Origin: Candidatus Mediterraneibacter intestinavium
Lineage (GTDB): Bacteria > Bacillota > Clostridia > Lachnospirales > Lachnospiraceae
NCBI GenBank assembly: GCA_019119205.1
Contig: DWXK01000038.1
Location: 1-32,363 of the forward strand
Length of the DNA: 32,363 nt
Reading direction: 5' to 3'
The position numbers were made by a program, and so were the translations under genes. Below are positions 14,602 through 22,642 of the stretch, one piece after another. Numbering within the stretch: the first letter of the stretch is position 1; every line of letters starts with the position of its first letter. Under the pieces are notes generated by a model. That model was not told where the DNA came from. It did not search any database and saw only the letters and a program-made list of their open reading frames with translations.

Positions 14602-14626
14602 CTGCAGGAGGTCACTTCTCCTGCAG
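14602..14626 (-). terminator. Terminator between convergent operons
   Basis: CTGCAGGAG and CTCCTGCAG form a perfect nine-pair stem around a seven-base loop that contains the stop codon of the minus-strand membrane protein. On the minus strand the stem is followed by TTTTCATTTT, so it mainly ends that operon. Confidence 0.75.
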
Positions 14627-16036
14627 CGTGATGAGGTCCTCATACCATTTTTCTGTCTGTGTATCTGAAGAACTGTTTAGAAACACTGTCTGGTCCCGGA
14701 GTTCGATCCGGATCAGCGGTGTTTCTTCTTTTAGAAGGAACATCATCGTGTCCCCTGTTTTATCTCCTTCGAAATATCCTACAAGGACTGTATCTGTATC
14801 TCCACCGTTCTCACGGTCAAAATTATCTTCCGGAAGTTCCGGGATGAGCTCGACGGACCGGACCTCGTCAGCGGAGAAACTGCAGTCGTAAAAGGAATAA
14901 GAGATCGTTACCTGATCTTCTCTTATAGTCATTTCCGGGGAAGAGCGGTCCAGACTTCCCAGTATCATTGCAAGGACAAGGCAGAGCGCCACTGCGGCGA
15001 TACAGATAAAAACCGTTGCGGCAACCCACCATTTTGCGGCAGGGTGGGCAAAGTTGAGGGCGTAGCTGGAACTGTTCAGCCGGTCTTCGGTAAAAAGGTG
15101 ACGGTCATATGGATTGGAATACCATCCGTTTTTCCAGTACTCGTCATCGTCAGTGAGAAGGGGCTGGGGATCCCTGCTTAAAATGTCGCGGCGGCGCTGC
15201 TTTATCAGGAGGACGCTGGTGATCACAGCGGCGGCTCCTACCATGTCGACGATAAAATAGACACCGTAATCCCAGAGACTCAGCTCTTTGCCGAAGACGA
15301 TTCGAAGACAAATGTAGAGCAGTCCGACCATGCCGGCGTAGTCGGCGGTGAGCATGGCTGCGGACCAGGTGCGCTTTGTCAGGCGGTTCAGTTTTTCGTT
15401 TACAGTGCTGTCCTGGCTGTACACTTCATTTCTTCGTCCGGTAAAGAAGAGATGAAGGCTGAGAAAAAGCAGTGGCAGAAAAACTGCAAGTGCGGGGAAG
15501 ATCCAGCCGCTGGAAAGTTTTGTAAAGGAACTGCGCAGGGCAGGGAAGATCCATAATCCGATGCCTGCGGCGAGAGCCGGAAGGTGCCACTGCCAGGGGA
15601 TCGGAAAGCGGTCGGACATGGCGCCCACCCGGGTGTCCACTGCCACATGAGGCGGCTGGTCTTCGCGGATCCAGTGCCGCTTCTTTTTGAGCGCATACAT
15701 CTTGCGGATGCTCCTCATGGACCGGAAGGGGAAGGCAAGGCAGTATATCAGAAGCCACAGTGTCCAGAACAGGATCCCAATCCCTGTATTCAGAAAAGAA
15801 AGAGCAGGGACCAGGAGCCCGAGGACAAGGTTCAGACGCTGGAAACGGCGGAAACCGCTGCGGTATGCTTCTGTGAGCGTTCTGACTTCTTCATCCTCCA
15901 CGGCTTCCGGAGGGACATGGATGCCCAGGATCTTTCCTTCACTGTATTTTTCCTTGCCCGAGCAGCAGAGTCCGCATATACCGACCATCCCTGCGTCAAA
16001 CAGGGCAAAAAAGACAAAGATGAGCAGATTGGCCAT
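14612..16036 (-). CDS. Multi-pass membrane protein with DUF5808-like segment
   Basis: A 474-residue membrane protein. Predicted helices lie near residues 3-23, 72-105 (a pair), 152-168, 178-200, 232-250, 260-282 and 353-378. A soluble segment before the last helix, LLTDDDEYWKNGWYSNPYDRHLF...SSSYALNFAHP, resembles the DUF5808 pattern (D-YWK-G--Y-NP-D...LNF). The last 95 residues (EMTIREDQVTISYSFYDCSFSADEV...) look like a bacterial PH-type beta domain outside or below the membrane. Its start follows the GntR stop by three bases with GGAGGTG six bases upstream, so regulator and membrane protein are one operon. Such pairs are common in Firmicutes and are suspected of envelope or antimicrobial stress roles; the function is not known. 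Confidence 0.75.
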   Translation of the reverse strand: MANLLIFVFFALFDAGMVGICGLCCSGKEKYSEGKILGIHVPPEAVEDEEVRTLTEAYRSGFRRFQRLNLVLGLLVPALSFLNTGIGILFWTLWLLIYCLAFPFRSMRSIRKMYALKKKRHWIREDQPPHVAVDTRVGAMSDRFPIPWQWHLPALAAGIGLWIFPALRSSFTKLSSGWIFPALAVFLPLLFLSLHLFFTGRRNEVYSQDSTVNEKLNRLTKRTWSAAMLTADYAGMVGLLYICLRIVFGKELSLWDYGVYFIVDMVGAAAVITSVLLIKQRRRDILSRDPQPLLTDDDEYWKNGWYSNPYDRHLFTEDRLNSSSYALNFAHPAAKWWVAATVFICIAAVALCLVLAMILGSLDRSSPEMTIREDQVTISYSFYDCSFSADEVRSVELIPELPEDNFDRENGGDTDTVLVGYFEGDKTGDTMMFLLKEETPLIRIELRDQTVFLNSSSDTQTEKWYEDLITLQEK

Positions 16037-16039
16037 ATC

Positions 16040-16432
16040 TCACACCTCCCCGGTCTGTTCCGGATGCATCTGTCCGAAGATCCGTTCGCAGGTTTTAAGA
16101 AATTCCTGCCGGTCCATGCCGTTTAGAGACGCCTCGGCAGAGAGAAGTTCCAGTTCGTCTTCCAGTTTTTCACGGTATTTCTCGGAAAAAGCGCTGACCG
16201 GACAGACTGTGGCTCCTTTTCTCCGGTCGATCTCAATGAAGCCTTCGGATTTCAGGAGCTGATAGGTCTTATTGACCGTCATGGTGTTCACTCCGATGTC
16301 CGACGCCATCTGCCGGACTGTGGGGAGGCTTTCCCCGGCTTTCAGCTCTCCGCGCCCGATCCCGGTGACGATCTGATTGCGGAGCTGTACATAGATAGGA
16401 GTGCTGCTCTTCATATCCAGTGAGAAGATCAT
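16040..16432 (-). CDS. GntR family (YtrA-like) transcriptional repressor
   Basis: A 130-residue regulator. The winged helix covers about residues 8-78: PIYVQLRNQIVTGIGRGELKAGESLPTVRQMASDIGVNTMTVNKTYQLLKSEGFIEIDRRKG. The remaining short helical tail lacks a large ligand domain, which is the mark of the YtrA subfamily. The start at 16432 has CAGGTG seven bases upstream; the ATG at 16459 falls next to the expected transcription start. A 10-5-10 palindrome at 16461-16485 covers the promoter and is the likely autorepression site. YtrA-type repressors commonly control envelope-active transporters or membrane proteins; here the partner is the membrane protein at 14612. Confidence 0.92.
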   Translation of the reverse strand: MIFSLDMKSSTPIYVQLRNQIVTGIGRGELKAGESLPTVRQMASDIGVNTMTVNKTYQLLKSEGFIEIDRRKGATVCPVSAFSEKYREKLEDELELLSAEASLNGMDRQEFLKTCERIFGQMHPEQTGEV

Positions 16433-16460
16433 ATGATACACCTGCTTTCTAAATGTCATA

Positions 16461-16501
16461 TTTGTATTATATATAATAATACAAACAATACATGGGGTCA
16501 A
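16461..16501 (-). promoter_or_regulatory. Promoter and operator of the GntR-membrane protein operon
   Basis: Reading the minus strand: TTGACC (16501-16496), 17-base spacer, TATTAT (16478-16473). Overlapping the -10 is a perfect inverted repeat: TTTGTATTAT (16461-16470) and ATAATACAAA (16476-16485) with five central bases. GTATTA...TAATAC is in keeping with YtrA-type operators. Confidence 0.75.
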
Positions 16502-16517
16502 TAGTACCATTGACAGA

Positions 16518-16545
16518 AAGAACGCAGGCGACAAGAACGCAGGCG
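16518..16545. repeat. Tandem 13-base direct repeat
   Basis: AAGAACGCAGGCG occurs at 16518-16530 and again at 16533-16545 with two bases between. It lies between the divergent promoters of the GntR gene and the P-loop kinase gene. Confidence 0.8.
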
Positions 16546-16550
16546 GCATC

Positions 16551-16579
16551 TTGATGCGGCAGGACTCATCCGCTATAAT
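16551..16579 (+). promoter_or_regulatory. Promoter of the P-loop kinase gene
   Basis: TTGATG (16551-16556), a 17-base spacer and TATAAT (16574-16579). Transcription would begin near 16586, about 60 bases before the start codon. Confidence 0.65.
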
Positions 16580-16646
16580 GAATGCATTACGGTCACTGCA
16601 TCAGCTAAAGTCTGGGAGAGAGCAGTGATCAGGGAAGGAGACAGCT

Positions 16647-17132
16647 ATGAAAAAGGTGATCATCATCGGGAGCCCCGGCTCCGGGAAGAGTACATTTGCC
16701 AGGAGACTAAGAGAAAAGACCGGGCTTCCGCTTTATTATCTGGATATGATCTGGCACAGGGCGGACCGGACGAATATCACCCCGGAAGAGTTTGACAGCA
16801 GGCTGCAAAAGATCCTTGAGAAGGAGCGGTGGATCATCGACGGGAATTATCTTCGCACTCTTGAAATGAGGCTGCAGGCATGTGATACGGTCTTTCTTCT
16901 CGATCATCCGGTGGAGGTCTGCCTGCAGGGGGCGAAAGAGCGGATCGGCACCAGAAGAGAGGACCTTCCCTGGGTGGAGACGGAATTTGATGAAGAGTTC
17001 CGGCAGTGGATCCTGGATTTCCCGGAAGACCAGCTCCCGCGGATCTATGAACTGCTCGAACAGTACAGAGATGGAAAGGAAATCCACATCTTCCGGTCGC
17101 GGGAGGAAGCGGATGATTTTTTGGATAGTTGA
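16647..17132 (+). CDS. Small P-loop kinase, adenylate-kinase/FlaR-like
   Basis: A 161-residue P-loop protein. Walker A is GSPGSGKST (residues 8-16) right after the first strand KVIIIG. Next come LPLYYLDMIWHRADR, a lid-like stretch, ERWIIDGNYLRTLEMRLQACDTVFLLDHP (Walker B-like) and a short C-terminal part. This is the pattern of the 'topology modulation protein' or adenylate-kinase-like group, which probably phosphorylates a small molecule; the substrate is unknown. AAGGAG lies about seven bases before the ATG. Its stop codon lies inside the -35 element of the promoter for the downstream ABC importer. Confidence 0.82.
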   Translation: MKKVIIIGSPGSGKSTFARRLREKTGLPLYYLDMIWHRADRTNITPEEFDSRLQKILEKERWIIDGNYLRTLEMRLQACDTVFLLDHPVEVCLQGAKERIGTRREDLPWVETEFDEEFRQWILDFPEDQLPRIYELLEQYRDGKEIHIFRSREEADDFLDS

Positions 17133-17160
17133 TTCGATGTGTGAATTGCGGTAAGATGGG
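17128..17160 (+). promoter_or_regulatory. Promoter of the peptide-type ABC importer; copy 2 of a 33-base repeat
   Basis: TTGATT (17129-17134), 17-base spacer, TAAGAT (17152-17157). It matches the block at 11739-11771 in 32 of 33 bases, although it overlaps the stop codon of the kinase gene (17130-17132). The transcribed leader is about 80 bases and ends in GGAGG-like AAGGTGAGGAG before the permease start. Confidence 0.6.
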
Positions 17161-17243
17161 AGGAGATTGTCTATATCGACAGACTTTGCATAGGCGGACT
17201 TCTCTGCAATGGAGACTCTCAGAGAAAAGGAAGGTGAGGAGAA

Positions 17244-18176
17244 ATGCTGCGCTATACATTAAAAAGGATACTGACAGGGATACTGGCGCTTTTTGTTCTG
17301 GCGTGTGTGACATTTTTTCTTGTCCGTCTCATGCCGGGCAGCCCTTTTCAGACAGGGAGCGTGTCGGAACAGGTAGTGGAGGCGGTGGAAAGGGAATACG
17401 GACTGGACCGTCCTCTGCCTGAGCAGTTTATGACATATATGGGAAATCTTCTCCGGGGAGATCTGGGCGTCTCCTATGAAGATCCAGGGGTGAAGGTGAT
17501 GGACATCATAGGGCGGACCTGGCGGATCACAGCGTCGCTGGGAGTGCCGGCGCTGATCGCTGCGATCCTTATAGGAACGGCTTTTGGCATCCTGAGGGCA
17601 GTGACCGGGAGGCGGATCGTGAGAGAGACTATCTCCGCTGTGGGAATGGTCCTTGCGGGGATCCCGGGATTTGCGGTGGCAATCCTTCTCCTGCTCCTTT
17701 TCAGCGTGCAGCTTGGACTGCTCCCGGCGTCAGGCCTTCTGACTCCCGCCCACTATATCCTCCCGGTCACGTCCCTGGCTGTCTATCCGACGGCGGTGAT
17801 CACCCGCCTGACAGGAAATGCGCTGGAGTCAGAGATGGAGAAAGAGTATGTGCTTTTCGCCAGGGCAAAGGGGCTTGGCAGGAAGCGGATCATCTTTACC
17901 CATGCCCTGAAAAATGCGTGGAGACCGGTCCTCAACTATATCGGACCTGCGTCCGCTTTTCTGCTGACGGGAAGCTTTGTTGTGGAGAGTATCTTTACGA
18001 TCCCGGGGATCGGGAGAGAATTCGTAAATTCGATCACAAACAGGGATTACACACTGATCATGGGGCTGACTGTGTTCATGGGAGCTGTGGTCATCGGGGT
18101 GAACCTGGTCACGGACCTTTTGAGCGCATGGCTTGATCCTGCGGTGAGGCGGGCATACCAGGAGGAGGCAGGATAA
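17244..18176 (+). CDS. Oligopeptide/nickel-type ABC transporter permease (DppB/OppB family)
   Basis: A 310-residue inner-membrane permease. The N-terminal helix with the family pattern YTLKRILTGILALFVLACVTFFLVRLMPGSPF is followed by an external stretch (YGLDRPLPEQFMTYMGNLLRGDLGVSY), then five more helices. The EAA-type loop contacting the ATPase is visible in EKEYVLFARAKGLGRKRIIFTHALKNAWRPVLN. A GAGGAG site sits next to the ATG. It pairs with the permease at 18178 and is fed by the lipoprotein at 20992. Whether the cargo is peptides or a metal chelate cannot be settled from sequence. Confidence 0.93.
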   Translation: MLRYTLKRILTGILALFVLACVTFFLVRLMPGSPFQTGSVSEQVVEAVEREYGLDRPLPEQFMTYMGNLLRGDLGVSYEDPGVKVMDIIGRTWRITASLGVPALIAAILIGTAFGILRAVTGRRIVRETISAVGMVLAGIPGFAVAILLLLLFSVQLGLLPASGLLTPAHYILPVTSLAVYPTAVITRLTGNALESEMEKEYVLFARAKGLGRKRIIFTHALKNAWRPVLNYIGPASAFLLTGSFVVESIFTIPGIGREFVNSITNRDYTLIMGLTVFMGAVVIGVNLVTDLLSAWLDPAVRRAYQEEAG

Positions 18177-18177
18177 G

Positions 18178-19056
18178 ATGGAAGGACAGAAGATAAGACT
18201 TGCGGGTGAAAAAACTGCCCGTGGGAAAAATGGATTCCGGCGGTATTTTGTTAGCGACCGCCGGGCGGCGGCAGGATGGATCCTCCTCGGGATCTGGATC
18301 CTGCTGGCAGTCTTTGTCCCTCTCTTTTCCCCCTGGTCCTACTCGGAACAGAACGCATCCATCCAGAACAGCCTTCCCTCCCTGACACACTGGTTCGGCA
18401 CGGACAAGTTCGGGCGGGATCTCTTCGCGAGAGTCTGGTACGGCGCAGGACTGAGCCTTCTGGTAGGGCTGGTCAGCGCGGGACTGAACGGCTTCATCGG
18501 TGTGCTTTACGGGGCAGTGTCGGGATATGCCGGGAAAAAGGCTGACATGATCCTGATGCGGATCGCGGATGTGGTATCGGCGATCCCGTCCATGCTCTAT
18601 GTGATCCTGATCACACTGGTGATGGGCGCTGGGGCGGCAAGCATTATCCTCGGGCTGTGTATCGCAGGCTGGATCGATATGGCGAGGATCGTACGGGGAG
18701 AGATCCTGCGGCTGAAAGGGATGGACTTTGCCCGTGCGGCGCAGATGGAAGGGATCTCCCCGCTGCGGATACTGGTCAGGCATCTTCTTCCCAACGCGGC
18801 GGGACCGATCACGGTAAATTTCATTTTCCTTATTCCTCAGGCGATATTTACGGAGGCGTTCTTAAGTTTCCTGGGGATCGGGATCGCGGCTCCGGCGGCG
18901 AGCCTGGGCACGATCATCCAGGAAGCGCGGAGCCAGATGATGCTGTATCCTTATCAGATGATATTTCCGCTGCTGGTACTCTGCGTGATGATGCTGGCGC
19001 TGAATATGATCGGAACATCGATGGAGCAGAGGGACAGAAGAAGGACGGAAGTATGA
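18178..19056 (+). CDS. Oligopeptide/nickel-type ABC transporter permease (DppC/OppC family)
   Basis: A 292-residue permease. After a basic cytoplasmic start (about 1-35) comes the first helix AAAGWILLGIWILLAVFVPLF, then the family signature HWFGTDKFGRDLFARVWYGAGLSLLVG, further helices, and the ATPase-contact loop KGMDFARAAQMEGISPLRILVRHLLPN. The ending LGTIIQEARSQMMLYPYQMIFPLLVL is typical. It starts one base after the stop of the first permease, with GGAGGAGG nine to ten bases upstream, and overlaps the ATPase gene by four bases (ATGA). Confidence 0.93.
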   Translation: MEGQKIRLAGEKTARGKNGFRRYFVSDRRAAAGWILLGIWILLAVFVPLFSPWSYSEQNASIQNSLPSLTHWFGTDKFGRDLFARVWYGAGLSLLVGLVSAGLNGFIGVLYGAVSGYAGKKADMILMRIADVVSAIPSMLYVILITLVMGAGAASIILGLCIAGWIDMARIVRGEILRLKGMDFARAAQMEGISPLRILVRHLLPNAAGPITVNFIFLIPQAIFTEAFLSFLGIGIAAPAASLGTIIQEARSQMMLYPYQMIFPLLVLCVMMLALNMIGTSMEQRDRRRTEV

Positions 19057-20900
19057 GAGCACTTGACATTAAGAAACTGAGCGTACAATATCATACAGAA
19101 CAGGGCGTGTACAGGGCTCTCAGAGATACGGACCTCTATGTGGAAGAAGGAGAGATCACAGGGATCGTCGGAGAGTCCGGTTCCGGAAAAAGCACGGCGA
19201 TGCTGGCGGTCATGGGGCTTCTGAAGAAAAATGCGGCAGTGCAGTCAGAGAAGATCGCGGTGTGCGGGGAGGCTCCGGTTCCCGGTGTGAACGTAGCCAT
19301 GGTGTTCCAGGATCCTCAGAGCTGTCTGAACCCGACGGTAAAGATAGGGCGGCAGATCACGGAGACGGTCCGGGCGAGAAGACACTGCGGAAGGCGGGAA
19401 GCGCGGGAACGGGCAGTGGAACTTCTGGACATGGTGGGGATCAGTGACGGAAAAAAGCGGATGCGCCAGTATCCCTTTGAACTTTCCGGAGGGATGCGCC
19501 AGAGGGTGGTCATCGCCATCGCCCTTGCCTGCGAGCCAAAGCTGATCATAGCTGACGAGCCCACTACAGCGCTTGATGCAGCGGTACAGGCACAGATCCT
19601 CCGGCTGCTGAAGCGGATCGCGGAAGAGACCGGCACGTCGCTCCTTCTGGTGAGCCATGATCTTGGCGTGACCGCATCACTGTGTCAGCGGGTTTACGTG
19701 GTGCACGAGGGAGAGATCGTCGAGTCCGGCAGAGTGGAGGACGTTTTTTATGATCCCCAGGAGGAATATACAAAACAGCTCCTGAGCAGTGCGAAACAGA
19801 AGCGGAAGAACGGCGTGACCCCGGGGGACCAGGTGATCCTCCGGATGGAGCATGTGACGAAAGAGTATAACACCAGGGACGGGATCCGGGATATCAGCCT
19901 GGATCTTCGCCGGGGAGAGGTGTTTGCCCTTGCCGGCGAGAGCGGCAGCGGGAAGACCACACTCGCAAGGGTGCTGACCGGGATCCTCAAGGAAGACGGA
20001 GGAGTCCTGTATCAAAATGGGCAGCCGCTGGGACAGAAACGAAGAGACAGGGGAAGGAACAGGGTGCAGATGGTGTTTCAGGATCCGTATGCTTCCCTGA
20101 ATCCGTGCCTTACGGCGGGACAGGCGCTGGAGGAGGCCCTGCGGGGGGCGGACAGCTGGGATGGATCGCAGCGCCGGAGGATGGGGACAGTGCCTGCCAG
20201 GGACAATGCGGCAGAGAAGCAGTTCTGCTCTGCGCGGCGACGGGACCGGAAAGCAGAGAGGGCGGCGCGGCGGAAGACCATCTGTGATATGCTGGAGCGG
20301 GTCGGGCTGACAGAAGAATACATGGATAAGTATCCCTCTGAGCTCTCCGGCGGGCAGAGACAGCGGATCGGGATCGCCCGTGCCCTGATCGTCCGGCCTG
20401 AGCTCCTGATCTGTGATGAAGCATTGTCCTCTCTTGACGCAGTGACACAGGAACAGATCCTGGATCTGCTTTTGGGCATTCAGCGGGAGCAGGGGATCGC
20501 CTGCCTGTTTATCTCCCATGATATGCATGTCATCCGGCGGATCAGCAGCAGGATGGGGGTCATGTATGGAGGCAGGCTGGTAGAGTCAGGGAAGACCAGG
20601 GAAATCTGTTCGGATCCCTGGCATCCCTATACGAAACAGCTCCTGGAGGCGGTTCCGGAAGCGGACCCGCTGAGGGCGCGAAGGATCCGGAGTCTTCCTC
20701 TTGGAAAGCGGACTGCAGATAAGGCGCTGTCCGGAAAGGGGTGTCCGTTTGCGGGAGAATGTGGTTATGTGATGGGATGCTGTATGGAGCAGGTACCGGA
20801 GGCGTACAGATTCGGAGAACGGACGGTGTCCTGTTTCCTCTACTCCGCGGAACACAGCGGAAGGCGGGGAAGAGACTATATCATGACTTCACAGATCTGA
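19053..20900 (+). CDS. Fused two-domain ABC ATPase (OppD-OppF type)
   Basis: A 615-residue protein in which both ATPases of the importer are one chain. Domain 1 (about 1-245): GESGSGKSTAMLAVMG, VFQDPQSCLNP, LSGGMRQRVVIAIAL, LIIADEPTTALD, LVSHD. Domain 2 (about 265-600): LAGESGSGKTTLARVL, MVFQDPYASLNP, LSGGQRQRIGIARAL, LLICDEALSSLD, FISHD. The tail has the cysteine pattern GCPFAGECGYVMGCC seen at the end of oligopeptide ATPases. Between the Q-loop and signature of domain 2 there is an extra arginine-rich segment (about 355-400). In domain 1 the segment after Walker A is shorter than usual. The ATGA overlap at 19053 fixes the start; the frame is open far upstream but only in the shadow of the permease gene. 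Confidence 0.93.
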   Translation: MRALDIKKLSVQYHTEQGVYRALRDTDLYVEEGEITGIVGESGSGKSTAMLAVMGLLKKNAAVQSEKIAVCGEAPVPGVNVAMVFQDPQSCLNPTVKIGRQITETVRARRHCGRREARERAVELLDMVGISDGKKRMRQYPFELSGGMRQRVVIAIALACEPKLIIADEPTTALDAAVQAQILRLLKRIAEETGTSLLLVSHDLGVTASLCQRVYVVHEGEIVESGRVEDVFYDPQEEYTKQLLSSAKQKRKNGVTPGDQVILRMEHVTKEYNTRDGIRDISLDLRRGEVFALAGESGSGKTTLARVLTGILKEDGGVLYQNGQPLGQKRRDRGRNRVQMVFQDPYASLNPCLTAGQALEEALRGADSWDGSQRRRMGTVPARDNAAEKQFCSARRRDRKAERAARRKTICDMLERVGLTEEYMDKYPSELSGGQRQRIGIARALIVRPELLICDEALSSLDAVTQEQILDLLLGIQREQGIACLFISHDMHVIRRISSRMGVMYGGRLVESGKTREICSDPWHPYTKQLLEAVPEADPLRARRIRSLPLGKRTADKALSGKGCPFAGECGYVMGCCMEQVPEAYRFGERTVSCFLYSAEHSGRRGRDYIMTSQI

Positions 20901-20991
20901 GGAAAGAGAAAATAAAACTTCTCTTCATCAGCACAGAGGAAAAACAGATAGAATGCGGGACGGCATGACAGAAAGGAAAGGCAGAATCAGA

Positions 20992-22638
20992 ATGAGAATA
21001 TTGGAAAAAGTATCCGGAAACAGAACAGCGGCGCTCATCCTGTCAGGGGTGATGCTCTGCACGGCAGCCCTGACAGGATGTTCCGGTGCAGGGAGCGGAG
21101 GAAGCGCAGGGGCAGAGGGTGGAGAAAAGGCGATTACGGTGGCGATCAACAGCGAGACAGGGACCATGGATCCTGCCGGGTCCATTGCACTTACCTATCT
21201 CGCCTACTCGGTGAGCGCCCTGGACGAACTCCTCACTTTTGACGAGAACGGGGAGATCGAGTACAGGGCAGCGGAGTCTTACGAAGTGAACGAGGATTCC
21301 ACGGTGTGGACTTTTCACCTGAGGGAAGACGCCCTCTGGTCGGACGGGACGCCGGTGACCTCCGCAGACTTCCTGAACACGATCACACGCGCCCTGGATC
21401 CTGCGTCCGGCAGCGGATATGCAAATTATCTGTTCCCCATCGAGAACGCAGAGGCGATCTACAACGGAGAGGCAGAGATGGACACGCTGGGGGTGGAGAC
21501 TCCGGACGACTACACGCTGACCTTCCGCCTCGCGGAGCCCTGCGTATATTTCCTGGACCTTCTGCGGCTTCCGGTGTATACGCCTTCCTGTGAGAGATAT
21601 GCGGATTCCCCGGACAGCGGGTGGGATACAGATCCGGAGACGAGCCTTGCGAACGGTCCGTTCTGTCTGACAGAATATGTGCCGGATCAGTATTTTGTCC
21701 TGGAGAAAAATGAAAACTACTGGGATAAGGACCGGATCCATCTGGACCGTATCACCTACCGGTTCTTTGATGACACCCAGTCCATGGCAAACGCATATCA
21801 GGCGGGAGAGGTTGATGTGGCGACTTCACTGCCGTCCACGGTCATGGAACTTTATGACGGGCAGGACGACCTTCTTGTCACGGACCTGATCGCCACAAGA
21901 TATATCTACTTTAATCTGAACGTGGAGCCTCTGGACGACGTCCGGGTCCGCGAGGCGATCAACCTGGCGATAAACAGGGAAGAACTCTGCCAGATCGTCG
22001 GGACGGACACAGAGCCGACCTACAACCTGATCGCAAAATATATGAAAGACAAAGAGACAGGGGAGTATTTTGTGGACGGGGCAGAGCAGCCCTTTGAGGA
22101 AAATGTGGAGCGGGCGAGGGAACTCCTTGCCGAAGCTGGATACCCGAACGGGGAAGGATTCCCCACTTTGACCTACAGTTATCCTACTCTGGAGATGGAT
22201 TCGGATACGGCGCAGGTGATCCAGGAGCAGCTGAAAGAAAATCTGAATATCAACATCGAGTTGAACGCGCAGGAGCTGCAGTCCAACTACAGCAGCCGTT
22301 ATGCAGGGGATTTTGACATGATACGTATGAACTGGACCGCTGATTTTGCGGACCCGTATACTTACCTGTCCATGCTTTTGTCAAACAGTACGTACAACTG
22401 CAGCGGGATCCAGGATGCGGAGTATGACGCACTGGTAGAGCAGTCAAGCTCCGAACCGGACCCGGCGAAGAGGGCAGAGCTGATGCACCAGGCAGAGCAG
22501 CTCGCTGTGGGAGAACAGTTCTATATCATGCCTCTCTACGCCATGAAGAGCGTGAACCTGGTCGATCCGAAGATCACAGGGATCCGCCAGATCCCGGCGA
22601 GCGGGGCGCTGGAATACCGCTATGCGGATATCGGATAG
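20992..22638 (+). CDS. Extracellular solute-binding lipoprotein, family 5 (OppA/DppA type)
   Basis: A 548-residue lipoprotein that captures the cargo for the importer. The signal peptide ends in the lipobox ALTGC, with the lipidated cysteine at residue 30, followed by a flexible GSG linker. The mature part shows the family-5 pattern: YLAYSVSALDELLTFDENGEIEYRAAESYEV, TVWTFHLREDALWSDGTPVTSADF, FEKNENYWDKDRIHLDRITYRFFDD-like segment, and VREAINLAINREELCQ. The start at 20992 gives a normal signal peptide; ATGs at 20953 and 20965 would lengthen it by 9-13 residues. Its stop lies four bases from the stop of the convergent serine dehydratase gene, with no hairpin between. Confidence 0.92.
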   Translation: MRILEKVSGNRTAALILSGVMLCTAALTGCSGAGSGGSAGAEGGEKAITVAINSETGTMDPAGSIALTYLAYSVSALDELLTFDENGEIEYRAAESYEVNEDSTVWTFHLREDALWSDGTPVTSADFLNTITRALDPASGSGYANYLFPIENAEAIYNGEAEMDTLGVETPDDYTLTFRLAEPCVYFLDLLRLPVYTPSCERYADSPDSGWDTDPETSLANGPFCLTEYVPDQYFVLEKNENYWDKDRIHLDRITYRFFDDTQSMANAYQAGEVDVATSLPSTVMELYDGQDDLLVTDLIATRYIYFNLNVEPLDDVRVREAINLAINREELCQIVGTDTEPTYNLIAKYMKDKETGEYFVDGAEQPFEENVERARELLAEAGYPNGEGFPTLTYSYPTLEMDSDTAQVIQEQLKENLNINIELNAQELQSNYSSRYAGDFDMIRMNWTADFADPYTYLSMLLSNSTYNCSGIQDAEYDALVEQSSSEPDPAKRAELMHQAEQLAVGEQFYIMPLYAMKSVNLVDPKITGIRQIPASGALEYRYADIG

Positions 22639-22642
22639 AGAC

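Noticed and set aside
18657-19052. Upstream extension of the fused ATPase frame into the second permease gene
   Set aside because: The extra residues are a shadow of the permease; the ATGA overlap at 19053 gives the natural N-terminus.
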